From an uncultured Desulfobulbaceae bacterium (lineage in GTDB: Bacteria > Desulfobacterota > Desulfobulbia > Desulfobulbales > CALZHT01): 46,151 nt of DNA. Where the stretch lies: positions 1-46,151 of the forward strand of contig CALZHT010000011.1 in the NCBI GenBank assembly GCA_945787445.1. Reading direction: 5' to 3'. The notes under the pieces are model-generated. The model saw only the letters and a program-made list of their open reading frames with translations. It ran no database searches and was not told the origin of the DNA. A program made the translations under genes and the position numbers. This document shows positions 1 to 9,111 of the stretch, one piece after another (positions within the stretch are counted from its first letter, which is position 1; every line of letters starts with the position of its first letter).

Positions 1-2
1 AC

Positions 3-1046
3 AAGACAACCGTGGCCGTGGCCATGAGCGGCGGGGTGGACAGTACTGTTACAGCAGCTTTGCTCAAAAACAAAGGATATTCCGTGCGCGGCGTGTTCAT
101 GGCCTTGGCCCAGCCTGACCTTGAAAGGCAGATAGAGAGGGTGCGCACCATTGCGGCAAGTCTCAACATCCCTTTTGCGGTTATGGATCTTGGCAAACCG
201 TTTCGAGGCGCAGTTCTTGATTATTTCAGGGAAAGCTATTTACAAGGAAAAACGCCGAACCCTTGCATAGTCTGCAACCGGGAGATAAAGTTTGGAAAAC
301 TCCAGGAAGAAATTCTGCAATCAGCGGACATGATGGCCACCGGCCATTATGCCCGCATAGGATATGATTCCGCCCGCGGCTTCAGATTGTTCAAGGGTAG
401 GGACCCGAAAAAGGACCAGTCCTATTTTTTGAGCCGGCTGACCCAGCGGCAACTGGGCAAAATTCTGTTCCCGCTCGGCGAACTTACCAAGGATGAGGTG
501 TATGGACGTGCCCTGGATCTTGGCTTTACCAATTTTGAAAAAAGCGGTGAAAGCCAGGATGTCTGTTTTCTAAAAGGCAAAACAGTGCAGGACTTTTTTG
601 TACAGCAGCAAATCCGGACCAGTAGGGGAGAAATTGTCACTATTGCAGGGCGGCTGATAGGTCGGCATGAAGGGATCCAGGGATATACCGTGGGCCAGCG
701 CCGCGGCCTGGGTATTCCCGATGCCACCCCCTATTATGTTGTTGCCCTTGATTCTCAAAGCAACAGGGTGGTTGTCGGCAAAAAGAATGATTTATGGCAT
801 GACCGTCTTCTGGTCAAGGACATGAACTGGATATCCGGGCAGCCGCCGGAGCTGCCCCGCTATTTTGCGGTTAAGATCCGTTACCGGCATGAACCTGCCG
901 GAGCACGGATAGAAACCGACGGATCGGGCCGGCTCATTGTGCATTTTGATGAAGCCCAGCGGGCCATAACCCCAGGTCAGTTTGCGGTTTTGTATACTGA
1001 TGATGAAGTGATTGGCGGGGGTGAGATTGTCAAGGCTTTTTCTTGA
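3..1046 (+). CDS. mnmA: tRNA-specific 2-thiouridylase MnmA (5' end cut by window)
   Basis: MnmA transfers sulfur to U34 of the Glu, Gln and Lys tRNAs in the cytoplasm, using ATP to adenylate the base. The protein opens with the PP-loop SGGVDS about ten residues in, followed by the NPCIVC segment holding the first catalytic cysteine (near residue 85) and SGESQDVCFL holding the second (near residue 185). The length (about 347 residues visible) is normal. The frame is open to the first bases of the window with residues KTTVAVAMSGG, so only the initiator and perhaps a few residues are missing; the GTG at position 12 is unlikely to be the real start because family members carry a few residues before VAVAMSGG. 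Identification is firm. A spacer of 574 bp follows before the next gene. Confidence 0.95.
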   Translation, partial: KTTVAVAMSGGVDSTVTAALLKNKGYSVRGVFMALAQPDLERQIERVRTIAASLNIPFAVMDLGKPFRGAVLDYFRESYLQGKTPNPCIVCNREIKFGKLQEEILQSADMMATGHYARIGYDSARGFRLFKGRDPKKDQSYFLSRLTQRQLGKILFPLGELTKDEVYGRALDLGFTNFEKSGESQDVCFLKGKTVQDFFVQQQIRTSRGEIVTIAGRLIGRHEGIQGYTVGQRRGLGIPDATPYYVVALDSQSNRVVVGKKNDLWHDRLLVKDMNWISGQPPELPRYFAVKIRYRHEPAGARIETDGSGRLIVHFDEAQRAITPGQFAVLYTDDEVIGGGEIVKAFS

Positions 1047-1224
1047 TGAGAATAATTATGATACTCTTGTTGCTTACTGCGAGAAAGATTATTATGGGAT
1101 TTTTAATTAACACATTAAACCTTCAGCTATGCTGATGGTCCAAGCTTTGCTATGCGTCATAACGGGAGATTTTCAAAATAATTAACTCTTATGATCATTT
1201 TGAGCATTCACTTTATATCAATAT

Positions 1225-1259
1225 GTTCTTTTTCTTTGCTTGCCCGAAAGAAAAAGAAC
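1225..1259. repeat. Perfect 13-bp inverted repeat in a lysine-codon-rich spacer
   Basis: Arms GTTCTTTTTCTTT (1225-1237) and AAAGAAAAAGAAC (1247-1259) pair perfectly around a 9-base loop. It lies in the 1047-1620 spacer between mnmA and mtaB. An open frame passes through it (1223-1471) but reads as low-complexity Phe/Lys followed by unrelated sequence, so I treat it as repeat DNA and not as a gene. Similar CTTTTGCTTG...AAAGAAAAGAAACC hairpins are scattered in many proteobacterial genomes (from memory, not searched). The rest of this spacer shows no gene. Confidence 0.55.
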
Positions 1260-1550
1260 CAAAAAGAAAGGGCAGCCGTTCACTTGGTCCGCCTGCGGCG
1301 AACTACCCTGCGCTGCTCGAATTGCGTGAAATGGCAAAAGAAAAAGCTTGGCTACCGATATTGATTACCCTTTTAGGGTTGCATTTTATACCACTCCTTC
1401 TAGGGGAGTTCTTAACTGTGAAAGGCAGAAGATGGAAAGTGTTTATGGATCATCCCAAATTTTTTCCATAACAAAAGTTTTGTCGATGTTGATGTTTGTC
1501 TTGTTAAATCAGTTTGTTACGATAGCCGCAGGTCGAGTTGGAACTTTATA

Positions 1551-1600
1551 GCGACGGAGTCGCGTTTAACACAAAATTGCTGCAGTTCGCAATTTTGTGT
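1551..1600 (+). promoter_or_regulatory. Two consecutive hairpins in the mtaB leader
   Basis: A small hairpin GCGAC-GGA-GTCGC (1551-1563) is followed immediately by a perfect 12-bp stem, ACACAAAATTGC (1569-1580) and GCAATTTTGTGT (1589-1600), with an 8-base loop. The pair ends 20 bases before the mtaB ATG and leaves the AAGGA-like ribosome site free. No run of T follows, so it is not a typical terminator. It could control translation or mRNA stability, or be another repeat. Confidence 0.5.
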
Positions 1601-1620
1601 AGTGCCTTAAAATAAGGAAT

Positions 1621-2994
1621 ATGTCTGAAGATACGAACAAGAAAGCAGCGCCCCGGAAAAAAGGGGGCAGGAAAAAAAAGGTGGCGGTGACTACCCTTGG
1701 CTGCAAGGTAAACCAGTTTGAGTCTGCTTCCTTTCTTTCCCGGTTTCAGGACAGGGGCGCAATAATCGTCGATTTTGCCGAGCAGGCTGATATCTATATC
1801 GTCAACACCTGCGCGGTAACGGCCAAGGCCGGAGCGCAATCCCGGCAAAGCATCCGCCGTGCCCTGCGCAGCAATCCCAAAGCAAGAGTGATCGTCACCG
1901 GCTGTTACGCCCAGATAGCTCCCCATGACATCCTTGAAATGGTGGAGCAGCCCCTCTGTATTGTAGGCAATGGCAACAAGCATAATCTGGTTGATATTGC
2001 CCTGACCAAAAAACATTGTGACCTTGAAATGTTCATGGGCGATATTGCCAGGGCCAAGGACATCTGCCCCCTGCCGGTTCATGGCCACAAAGGCCGTACC
2101 CGGGCCCATTTGAAGATCCAGGACGGCTGTAACCAATTCTGTTCTTACTGCATCGTGCCATATGCCAGGGGGAGAAGCAGAAGTCTGACTCCTGCCAAGG
2201 TTCTGGAACAGTTGCAGGTTTTTGTGGAGGAAGGCTTCAAAGAAGTGGTGCTCACCGGAATTCATATCGGGACCTATGGTCAGGACCTGGATCCTGTCAT
2301 GCAACTGTATGACTTGATTCACTTGCTTGATCAGCAGGGTCACCCGGTGCGGTACCGGATAAGCTCCCTTGAACCGACCGAGATCAGCCGGGATTTTCTC
2401 GATCTGATGGTGGAATCCGCTACCATTCTGCCCCATCTTCATATTCCTTTGCAAAGCGGTGACGACGTGATCCTGAAGAAAATGAACAGGAGGTATCCTG
2501 TTGCACTATTCAGAAAAAAGGTGGAAGATTGTTTGCGGTTACTGCCGGATCTGGCCATAGGCGTGGATGTGTTGGTGGGCTTTCCCGGCGAAGATGAACA
2601 GGCTTTTCAAAACACAGTAAAACTGTTAACAGACCTGCCTGTGGCATATCTCCATGTTTTTCCGTATTCCATGCGGCCAGGGACGGTTGCGGCCTCCATG
2701 GCCGACCAGGTCGAGAATCAAATCAAAGAAGAAAGGGTTGCGATTCTCAGGGAATTGGACAATAAAAAAAGAATCGCATTCTATAAACGCCATCTTGGCA
2801 AAACATACCGGGTTCTGGCGGAAAGCAAAAATAACCGGCTCGGCCTCATGAAGGGCTTTACGGACAATTATATTGCCGTATATTTTAAGGCGCCGCAAAA
2901 CATGGCCAATGAGGTGCTAGAAGTGCAACTTGAACGTATAGAAGATCGGCATGTTGTCGGCAGATTGCTAACGACCAAAAAAGCAGAGGAGTAG
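1621..2994 (+). CDS. mtaB: tRNA (N6-threonylcarbamoyladenosine-C2)-methylthiotransferase MtaB
   Basis: This radical-SAM enzyme adds a methylthio group to t6A37 of tRNAs. The N-terminal MTTase domain (about residues 20-145) supplies three cysteines for one iron-sulfur cluster (C28 in TLGCKVNQ, C64 in NTCAVT, C95 in TGCYAQ). The radical-SAM domain carries the C170-x3-C174-x2-C177 motif in GCNQFCSYC, and the last ~60 residues fit a TRAM RNA-binding domain. The LGCKVNQFES opening is typical of MtaB and not of MiaB or RimO. The N-terminus is preceded by a lysine/arginine-rich 20-residue extension. ATG 1621 follows an AAGGA-like site and a double hairpin. At 457 residues the length is normal for the family. 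It is the second tRNA-modifying enzyme here after mnmA. Confidence 0.9.
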   Translation: MSEDTNKKAAPRKKGGRKKKVAVTTLGCKVNQFESASFLSRFQDRGAIIVDFAEQADIYIVNTCAVTAKAGAQSRQSIRRALRSNPKARVIVTGCYAQIAPHDILEMVEQPLCIVGNGNKHNLVDIALTKKHCDLEMFMGDIARAKDICPLPVHGHKGRTRAHLKIQDGCNQFCSYCIVPYARGRSRSLTPAKVLEQLQVFVEEGFKEVVLTGIHIGTYGQDLDPVMQLYDLIHLLDQQGHPVRYRISSLEPTEISRDFLDLMVESATILPHLHIPLQSGDDVILKKMNRRYPVALFRKKVEDCLRLLPDLAIGVDVLVGFPGEDEQAFQNTVKLLTDLPVAYLHVFPYSMRPGTVAASMADQVENQIKEERVAILRELDNKKRIAFYKRHLGKTYRVLAESKNNRLGLMKGFTDNYIAVYFKAPQNMANEVLEVQLERIEDRHVVGRLLTTKKAEE

Positions 2995-3043
2995 GGGGCG
3001 GTTAGTTTTCGAATGGCAAGCACAAATAACGTCTTCTTTAAAT

Positions 3044-3193
3044 ACGAAGCATAACCTGTTGCCTTTTGCCATGGCTGTCATTTCGAACGAACGTGAGAAA
3101 TCTTTTGCTGGGGCAAGGAGAGTTCTCGCTGTGCTCGAAATGACAAGAGGTTCTAAAACTGGAAAAAAATAGCTGAGTTTTAGTGGTAATCAG
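3044..3193. repeat. MITE-like repeat, copy 1
   Basis: The central hairpin (3076-3145) has arms starting TGTCATTTCGAACGAACG and ending CTCGAAATGACA. The outer right end is TGGTAATCAG (3184-3193), the reverse complement of the CTGATTACCA end seen in other copies. The left side shares ACGAAGCATAACCTGTTG (from 3044) with copy 5 at 43 kb in inverted orientation, but its left terminal repeat is too diverged to place. It fills most of the 297-bp mtaB-cinA spacer. Confidence 0.8.
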
Positions 3194-3291
3194 GTACTAT
3201 TTTGTTTTGGGCAATGACTTTAGGGGCGGTGTAATAGGTGAAGGTGCACGGGGAGATGCAGTCCTGAAGCCGGGAAGGGGAAGATTACGAT

Positions 3292-4602
3292 ATGATTGGT
3301 GAGATAATCGCAATAGGCGATGAGCTGACCTCTGGAAGGATATTGAATTCCACCAGCTATTTTGCTGCCAGTCAGCTTTTTGCGGTAGGCCATGAGATAG
3401 TCTCCATGTCAACCATTGGGGATTCTCCCGAGATTATCTGCACCGCCCTGCAAAAAGCCTTGGACCGCGCGGACTTCGTCATCCTAACCGGCGGCCTGGG
3501 CGCAACCAGTGATGATATGACCAATGAGGCTGTGGCTTCAGCTCTTGGCAGGACGGTGATTTTTTATCCTGAAATCTTTGCAAAGATTTCTCATAGAATA
3601 GACCCGGGCGGCACCAAGCAAACACCAAAACCAGTTATCGACAAAGGGAAGAATTCGCAAACAGCAAACTCTGCTTTGCCGAATTTGGAAAAACTTGCCT
3701 GGCTTCCTGAGGGTGCGGAACTTTTGAAGCCTGAAGCCAGGATGGCGGGGTATTTTTTGGTTCATGAAGGCAAGCCTATTTTTTTGCTTCCCGGAGTGCC
3801 CCATGAAATGAAGGAACTCCTTGTCGACCGGGTGATACCGTACCTGGCATCCCTGAAAGACAAGGGTCTCCGGCAGGTTAAACAGAAAGTCTATAAGGTT
3901 TTCGGATTGCCTGAGACGGAAATCAATAAAAAACTGGCGGAGTTGGAAGCCCTGGAGCAAAACATCCGCATAGGGTATTATCCGGTTTTTCCTGAAGTGC
4001 ACGTAAGCCTCACTGTTTTAAGCCGGGAAAGGCAGGAAATAGAGCAAACCTTCAAACGAGTAGATGCTGAACTCAAAGATATTCTTGACCATTATATCTA
4101 TGGATCGGATGATGATTCCATGGAAATGGTCATTGGCCGGCTGCTTGTTGCCCAGAAAAAAACCGTGGCCGTCGCTGAGTCCTGTTCCGGCGGATTGGTT
4201 TCCCACAAAATTACAAAAATACCTGGAAGTTCCAGTTACTTTGTCGGAGGAGTGGTCGCCTACAGTAATTATTTGAAAGAGAGCATCCTGGGGGTCGATG
4301 CCCTGATATTAAAAGAACATGGCGCCGTGAGCGCGCAAACTGCTCGGGCCATGGCTGAGGGGGTGCGCAAACTTTCCAGTGCGAACTTCGGTGTGTCCGT
4401 AACCGGGATAGCCGGACCAACCGGAGGCTCCTGGGAAAAACCGGTGGGCACCGTCTATATTGGGCTGTCAACACCAGACAAAAACAGGGATTTTCTGTAC
4501 AATTTTTCGGGGGATCGTTGGCAGATCCAGGAAATAACCACTTTTTCCGCCCTTGATCTGCTGCGGAGAGAGTTGCTCAGTGTCCTTAACTCTCGGCCAT
4601 AA
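3292..4602 (+). CDS. cinA: CinA-family protein (MoaB-like domain plus PncC-type amidohydrolase)
   Basis: A two-domain protein of 436 residues. The N-terminal ~250 residues (EIIAIGDELTSGRILNS, GGLGATSDDMTNEA, LLPGVPHEMKELL) are the MoaB/MogA-like COG1058 domain, associated in other bacteria with ADP-ribose or NMN-cycle pyrophosphatase activity. The C-terminal ~160 residues (AVAESCSGGLVSHKIT, SNYLKESILGV, GIAGPTGGSWEKPVGTVYIGL) are the PncC nicotinamide-nucleotide amidohydrolase domain, so the likely role is recycling pyridine nucleotides. The usual NPxGTAPGF stretch after PEGAELL is replaced here by KPEARMAGYFL. ATG 3292 follows a GGGAAG-rich stretch. In several bacteria cinA lies just upstream of recA, as here, although 480 bp of repeat-containing DNA now separates them. 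The TAA stop lies in a direct repeat flanking the next element. Confidence 0.9.
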   Translation: MIGEIIAIGDELTSGRILNSTSYFAASQLFAVGHEIVSMSTIGDSPEIICTALQKALDRADFVILTGGLGATSDDMTNEAVASALGRTVIFYPEIFAKISHRIDPGGTKQTPKPVIDKGKNSQTANSALPNLEKLAWLPEGAELLKPEARMAGYFLVHEGKPIFLLPGVPHEMKELLVDRVIPYLASLKDKGLRQVKQKVYKVFGLPETEINKKLAELEALEQNIRIGYYPVFPEVHVSLTVLSRERQEIEQTFKRVDAELKDILDHYIYGSDDDSMEMVIGRLLVAQKKTVAVAESCSGGLVSHKITKIPGSSSYFVGGVVAYSNYLKESILGVDALILKEHGAVSAQTARAMAEGVRKLSSANFGVSVTGIAGPTGGSWEKPVGTVYIGLSTPDKNRDFLYNFSGDRWQIQEITTFSALDLLRRELLSVLNSRP

Positions 4603-4608
4603 GATTTT

Positions 4609-4803
4609 CTGATTACCACTGATTTTCAATTAATTTGGCGGGGCTTTGTAATCTCTTGATTTATGGATTAAATAATTAAGGTTGTCATTTCGACCAACGG
4701 GAGAAATCTTCAACTCCGGAGATACGATTTCTCACATTCGTTCGAAATGACAGAAAAAATCGCAACCACTCTATCAAAAAGGCTGAAGTTTGATGGTAAT
4801 CAG
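4609..4803. repeat. MITE-like repeat, copy 2, with flanking direct repeats
   Basis: The best-defined copy. It starts CTGATTACCA (4609-4618) and ends TGGTAATCAG (4794-4803), perfect 10-bp terminal inverted repeats. The inner hairpin spans 4683-4752 (TGTCATTTCGA...TCGAAATGACA). ATAAGATTTT lies immediately outside each end (4599-4608 and 4804-4813), as expected of a target-site duplication; counting the first three element bases the direct repeat is 13 bp. No coding capacity. Confidence 0.85.
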
Positions 4804-4877
4804 ATAAGATTTTCTGTTGTAAGGATATACAGACCATGGTATTTCGTCAGGAATCAAAAAGTGGAATGTGGCAGGTA

Positions 4878-4968
4878 CAGAATTAAACCGTATCCCTTGA
4901 AGCAGGTAACTCTGTGAACTCCGTCATCTCTGTGGTGAATGCATAGTTTTTGGGAGTCTGTCAACCGT
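4878..4968. repeat. CTCTGTG-type dispersed repeat, copy A, upstream of recA
   Basis: The stretch containing CTCTGTGAACTCCGTCATC, GTGGTGAATGCATAG and GAGTCTGTCAA resembles the stretch at 30217-30308 (CTCCGTGTTCTCTCAAGTGAATG, GAGTCTGTCAA). Read on the minus strand both encode a similar peptide pattern (LTDSxKxxIHxRxxG), which reflects shared DNA and not evidence of a gene. It lies 120 bp before recA. The rest of the 4814-5086 spacer shows no gene and no SOS box I can defend. Confidence 0.55.
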
Positions 4969-5086
4969 TCATGCTTGCTCAATTCGGGATTCTGAATTCC
5001 AACTTCTGCTGATAAACACAACGACAAGCACTTGCACAAAACCGACACGTTGAACAATAGATAAAACTCTACAAGGGAGATATGCC

Positions 5087-6115
5087 ATGACCGTCTCCGA
5101 TGGCAAAGCGAAAACGCTCGATTCGGCAATTTTTCAGATTCACAAACAATTTGGCAAGGGCTCCATTATGCGCCTCGGCAGCGATGAAAGGGAAGCGATT
5201 CCCGTCATCCCCACCGGAACCTTGAGCTTTGATATCGCCACCGGGGTGGGTGGTGTCCCCCGCGGCAGGGTTACGGAAATATACGGCCCTGAATCATCCG
5301 GCAAGACCACGCTGGCTTTGCATGTCATTGCCGAGGCCCAGAAGCTGGGTGGTGTTGCGGCGTTTATTGACGCTGAACATGCCTTGGATATAAATTACGC
5401 CGGCAGACTGGGCGTCAATGTCGATGATCTTCTGGTTTCGCAGCCCGATTTTGGTGAGCAGGCCCTGGAAATTGCCGAGATCCTGATCAGGAGCGGCGCC
5501 GTGGATGTTATTGTTATTGATTCAGTTGCCGCTCTAGTGCCGAAAGCCGAGATTGATGGTAATATAGGCGACGCTCATATGGGTCTGCAGGCCCGCCTCA
5601 TGTCGCAGACCATGCGCAAACTAACCGGGGTGCTGAACAGGACTAATACGGCCCTGATTTTTATCAACCAGATCCGCATGAAAATTGGCGTGATGTTCGG
5701 CAACCCGGAGACGACAACCGGCGGCAATGCCTTGAAATTCTATAGTTCCATGCGGGTAGACATAAGAAAGCTGGCAGCCATCAAAGACGCCCAGGAAGTG
5801 GTCGGCACCAGAACAAAAGTGAAAATAGTGAAGAACAAAGTTGCTCCGCCGTTTAAAATTGCCGAGTTCGATATTATCTACGGAGAAGGTATTTCCAAGG
5901 TCGGTGATTTGCTTGATCTTGGTGTGTCCCTTGATATTATTGAAAAAAGCGGCGCCTGGTTTTCCTATGGCGGCGAGAGGATCGGCCAGGGTCGCGAAAA
6001 TGCCAAGAGCTTTTTGAAAGATCACCCGGAAATGGTCCAGGAAATAGACAGGAAGGTGCGATTGGGTTATGGTCTTATCACAGAGCACCCTGAGGTGGAG
6101 CAGAAGACTGCCTGA
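5087..6115 (+). CDS. recA: Recombinase RecA
   Basis: RecA forms filaments on single-stranded DNA, drives homologous strand exchange and stimulates LexA self-cleavage. The 342-residue protein shows the Walker A motif GPESSGKT (residues 67-74), the Walker B region [12 protein letters not shown], the L1 region [14 protein letters not shown] and the L2 region [26 protein letters not shown]. It has a short C-terminal tail. ATG 5087 follows an AGGGAGA ribosome site. No recX follows; instead there is a 235-bp spacer with an inverted repeat and then alaS, an order (recA then alaS) also common in other proteobacteria that have recX in between. Confidence 0.97.
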   Translation: MTVSDGKAKTLDSAIFQIHKQFGKGSIMRLGSDEREAIPVIPTGTLSFDIATGVGGVPRGRVTEIYGPESSGKTTLALHVIAEAQKLGGVAAFIDAEHALDINYAGRLGVNVDDLLVSQPDFGEQALEIAEILIRSGAVDVIVIDSVAALVPKAEIDGNIGDAHMGLQARLMSQTMRKLTGVLNRTNTALIFINQIRMKIGVMFGNPETTTGGNALKFYSSMRVDIRKLAAIKDAQEVVGTRTKVKIVKNKVAPPFKIAEFDIIYGEGISKVGDLLDLGVSLDIIEKSGAWFSYGGERIGQGRENAKSFLKDHPEMVQEIDRKVRLGYGLITEHPEVEQKTA

Positions 6116-6120
6116 GAATA

Positions 6121-6283
6121 GAAGTGCCTATGGGTTGAAGTGCCTAAAGTGCCTAAAGTTATGATATTTATGCCCTCTTGTATGGTCTTTTTTGGGGTAA
6201 AACTATCAAGTCGTGGAAAAGAAGGTTGCCCCCTTGCAGGTTCATTTTCGATCAGATATTTCCTTTAACTTTAGGCACTTCTC
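6121..6283. repeat. GTGCCTAAAGTT repeat element with 15-bp inverted ends
   Basis: GAAGTGCCTA recurs imperfectly at 6121-6161, and AAGTGCCTAAAGTTA (6147-6161) is the exact reverse complement of TAACTTTAGGCACTT (6266-6280), 104 bases apart. The right part (6233-6283, read on the minus strand) matches the plus-strand DNA at 23566-23618, including AAAGGA, TATCTGATC and GCAAG. It fills the recA-alaS spacer. Confidence 0.65.
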
Positions 6284-6356
6284 GTCTAACCCGACCTGAT
6301 CCTCTGGATCAGGTCTTCTACTTTCAACCACAGGTTTTTGCCAACAGGATTTGATG

Positions 6357-9005
6357 ATGACTGGAAACGAGATTCGCAGAAAATTTCTGCACTATTTTGC
6401 CGACCACGACCATACCATAGTTGAGAGTTCGCCGCTGGTGCCCCATGACGATCCCACTCTTCTTTTTACAAATGCGGGGATGGTGCAGTTCAAAAGGGTT
6501 TTCATGGGGGAGGAAAAACGGGATTACGTGCGGGCCGCTACATCACAGTGTTGCGTGCGGGCCGGCGGCAAGCACAATGACCTGGAAAATGTCGGGTACA
6601 CGGCCCGTCATCATACTTTTTTCGAAATGCTCGGCAATTTTTCCTTTGGCGATTACTTCAAAGAAGAGGCTGTCCAGTATGCCTGGGATTTTCTCACCCG
6701 CGTTCTCGGTCTTCCCAAGGAAAAATTGTGGGTTTCTGTTTTTGAAGAGGATGATGAGGCCTATTCTCTCTGGGAAAAAGTTGAGGGGCTGCCTGAAGGA
6801 CGCATTGTCAGGCTGGGAGAAAAGGACAACTTTTGGGCCATGGGCGATACCGGACCTTGCGGGCCGTGTTCGGAAATTCTGATTGACCAGGGTCCTGAAG
6901 TGGGCTGCCAAACTCCTGATTGTAAGGCCGGATGCGATTGTGACCGCTATCTTGAGCTGTGGAATCTTGTTTTTATGCAATTTTACCGGGACGAAACCGG
7001 CCAATTGACATCGTTGCCCAAACCCAGTATCGACACCGGCATGGGCCTTGAGCGTATCGCTGCCGTGGTGCAAGGAAAATACAACAATTTTGACTCGGAC
7101 CTTTTCAGTCCCATTATTGCAAAAATTGCAGCCATTGCCGGCAAAAAATACGGGAAAGATTCAAAAACAGACACTGCCATGCGGGTCATTGCCGACCATA
7201 GCAGAACCGCGGCCTTCCTGGTTGCCGACGGGGTGTTGCCCTCCAATGAAGGGCGGGGCTATGTGCTCAGGAGGGTCATGCGCCGCGCCATCAGATACGG
7301 CAGGACATTGGGAATTTCCGGGCCGTTTCTCTCCCAGGTTTCTCTGCACGTTGTTGAAATGATGCACGATGCCTATCCTCATCTTGCCGAGGCCAGGCAG
7401 TTGCTTGCCAAGGTGGTTCTCCACGAAGAAGAGCGGTTTTTTGAAACCCTGGACTTCGGCCTGGCAATCCTTGGCGAGGAAATTGACCGGCTCACGGCAG
7501 CAGGCGAAAAATTGGTCAACGGCGCCTTTATCTTCAAGTTGTATGATACCTATGGTTTCCCGGTGGATATAGTCCGTGATACCGCACTGGAAGAAGGACT
7601 GGACTTGGATGAACCCGGGTATGCCGCTGCCATGGAAATACAAAGAGAGCAGTCCAAGAGATCCTGGAAAGGAGAGGGGCTCAGCGAAATGCCCCCTGAT
7701 GTTCAGGCCCTGTTGCAGAAATTAGCAAAAACAAATTTTGTCGGATACACCACCAGAAAGGCTTCCTCCACGATTTCAGCCTTGCTGAGGAATGGCAAAG
7801 AAAGCGTGCAGCAATGCGAACAGGGCGATGCAGCCTTGATTGTCTGTCTGGAAACGCCCTTCTACGGCGAGGCAGGCGGACAAATCGGCGACCAGGGCGA
7901 AATTATCGGACCAAACGGTACGGCCCAGGTTGAGGATACCTCGATTATGGGAGACAATGTCATTCTCCACAAAGCAGTTATTATTGACGGAACTCTCGCA
8001 GTTGGCGATGGCGTGGATTTGCGGGTCGTAGAGGGCAGGCGGCAGCGAATAGCAAACAACCATACTGCCACCCATCTGCTGCAGGCCGCCTTGAGATCAG
8101 TGCTCGGCGAACACGTGAGCCAGTCAGGCTCCCTGGTTGAGCCTGAACGGCTCCGCTTTGACTTTACCCATTTCTCGCCACTTACCCGAGAAGAGATGAA
8201 AAAAGTGGAACAGCAGGTAAACGACACTGTTCGTGCCAACATTGCCGTAGGAACAGAGTTGCTGGCCCGGGCTGAGGCACAGAAAAGCGGGGCCGTGGCC
8301 TTGTTTGGTGAAAAATATGGGAAAACTGTGCGCGTTGTTACCGTGGGTACTCTCAGTAAAGAGCTGTGCGGCGGTACCCATGTCGGCACAACCGGTGAGA
8401 TCGGCCTTTTTAAAATAATTTATGAGACAGGCATTGCCGCCGGGGTCCGCCGCATTGAAGCAATAACGGGACCTGATGCCTTTGCCAGGTTCCAGCAGGC
8501 CGAGGATACGTTGTATGATTTGGCCGGTCTCCTGAAAACTAGCTCCGATGAACTGCTGACAAAAACCACCAAGCTGGTGTCCATGCAGAAAGAGCTTGAA
8601 AGGGAGGTGAGCCGCCTCAACGCCAAACTTTCCACATCGGATCTTGACAGCATGCTCAATAATGCCAGAACAATCAATAACATCAAAGTGATCGCTGCAA
8701 CTGTGCCCCTTGATTCTCCGAAAACACTACGGGAAGTGGGCGACCGGGTCCGGGACAGACTTGGTTCCGGGGTCGCGGTGCTTGGCGGCATCTATCAAAA
8801 AAAGGCAGCATTGCTGGCCATTGTCAGCAAGGACCTTACTGATACATTCCATGCCGGCCGCATTGTTAAAGAGCTGGCTGAATATCTGGGCGGCAGCGGC
8901 GGCGGCCGTCCAGATATGGCGCAGGCCGGAGGGCCAAAAGTTGAAAATTTGACCAAGGCTCTGGATGCTGCCTATCAGATAATCGATGGGGTCCATGGGG
9001 AATGA
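6357..9005 (+). CDS. alaS: Alanine--tRNA ligase
   Basis: AlaRS charges tRNA-Ala and clears mischarged Ser and Gly. The class II catalytic core begins EIRRKFLHYFADHDHTIVESSPLVP, with motif 2 around YVRAATSQCCVRAGGKHNDLENVG. The editing domain has the HTATHLLQAALR zinc-site motif and the CGGTHV motif, and the C-terminal C-Ala/DHHA1 domain ends with GSGGGRPDMAQAGG. At about 882 residues it is full length. Three candidate starts cluster at TTG 6351, ATG 6354 and ATG 6357; AGGA at 6346-6349 is best spaced (7 nt) for 6357, giving MTGNEIRRKF. About 200 bp separate it from the ATP synthase operon. Confidence 0.96.
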   Translation: MTGNEIRRKFLHYFADHDHTIVESSPLVPHDDPTLLFTNAGMVQFKRVFMGEEKRDYVRAATSQCCVRAGGKHNDLENVGYTARHHTFFEMLGNFSFGDYFKEEAVQYAWDFLTRVLGLPKEKLWVSVFEEDDEAYSLWEKVEGLPEGRIVRLGEKDNFWAMGDTGPCGPCSEILIDQGPEVGCQTPDCKAGCDCDRYLELWNLVFMQFYRDETGQLTSLPKPSIDTGMGLERIAAVVQGKYNNFDSDLFSPIIAKIAAIAGKKYGKDSKTDTAMRVIADHSRTAAFLVADGVLPSNEGRGYVLRRVMRRAIRYGRTLGISGPFLSQVSLHVVEMMHDAYPHLAEARQLLAKVVLHEEERFFETLDFGLAILGEEIDRLTAAGEKLVNGAFIFKLYDTYGFPVDIVRDTALEEGLDLDEPGYAAAMEIQREQSKRSWKGEGLSEMPPDVQALLQKLAKTNFVGYTTRKASSTISALLRNGKESVQQCEQGDAALIVCLETPFYGEAGGQIGDQGEIIGPNGTAQVEDTSIMGDNVILHKAVIIDGTLAVGDGVDLRVVEGRRQRIANNHTATHLLQAALRSVLGEHVSQSGSLVEPERLRFDFTHFSPLTREEMKKVEQQVNDTVRANIAVGTELLARAEAQKSGAVALFGEKYGKTVRVVTVGTLSKELCGGTHVGTTGEIGLFKIIYETGIAAGVRRIEAITGPDAFARFQQAEDTLYDLAGLLKTSSDELLTKTTKLVSMQKELEREVSRLNAKLSTSDLDSMLNNARTINNIKVIAATVPLDSPKTLREVGDRVRDRLGSGVAVLGGIYQKKAALLAIVSKDLTDTFHAGRIVKELAEYLGGSGGGRPDMAQAGGPKVENLTKALDAAYQIIDGVHGE

Positions 9006-9111
9006 GGCGTGGTTCAGTTGTGTTGATTGTATAACTGCCCAGACCTTTTGAATCTGAAAAACCCATTTCAATTGCTTTCAGAAAAATCATTAAAGTTATT
9101 GTATAAAAATG

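Noticed and set aside
1546-2454. Long minus-strand open frame across mtaB
   Set aside because: Shadow of mtaB; the radical-SAM motifs on the plus strand are unambiguous.
4814-5086. LexA/SOS operator upstream of recA
   Set aside because: No clear CTGT-N8-ACAG or GAAC-N4-GTTC palindrome in the spacer, and the LexA consensus of this group is uncertain.
4854-5129. Minus-strand frame upstream of recA similar to one at 30114-30371
   Set aside because: The similarity is explained by dispersed CTCTGTG-type repeat DNA. The frame overlaps the recA start and has no ribosome site.
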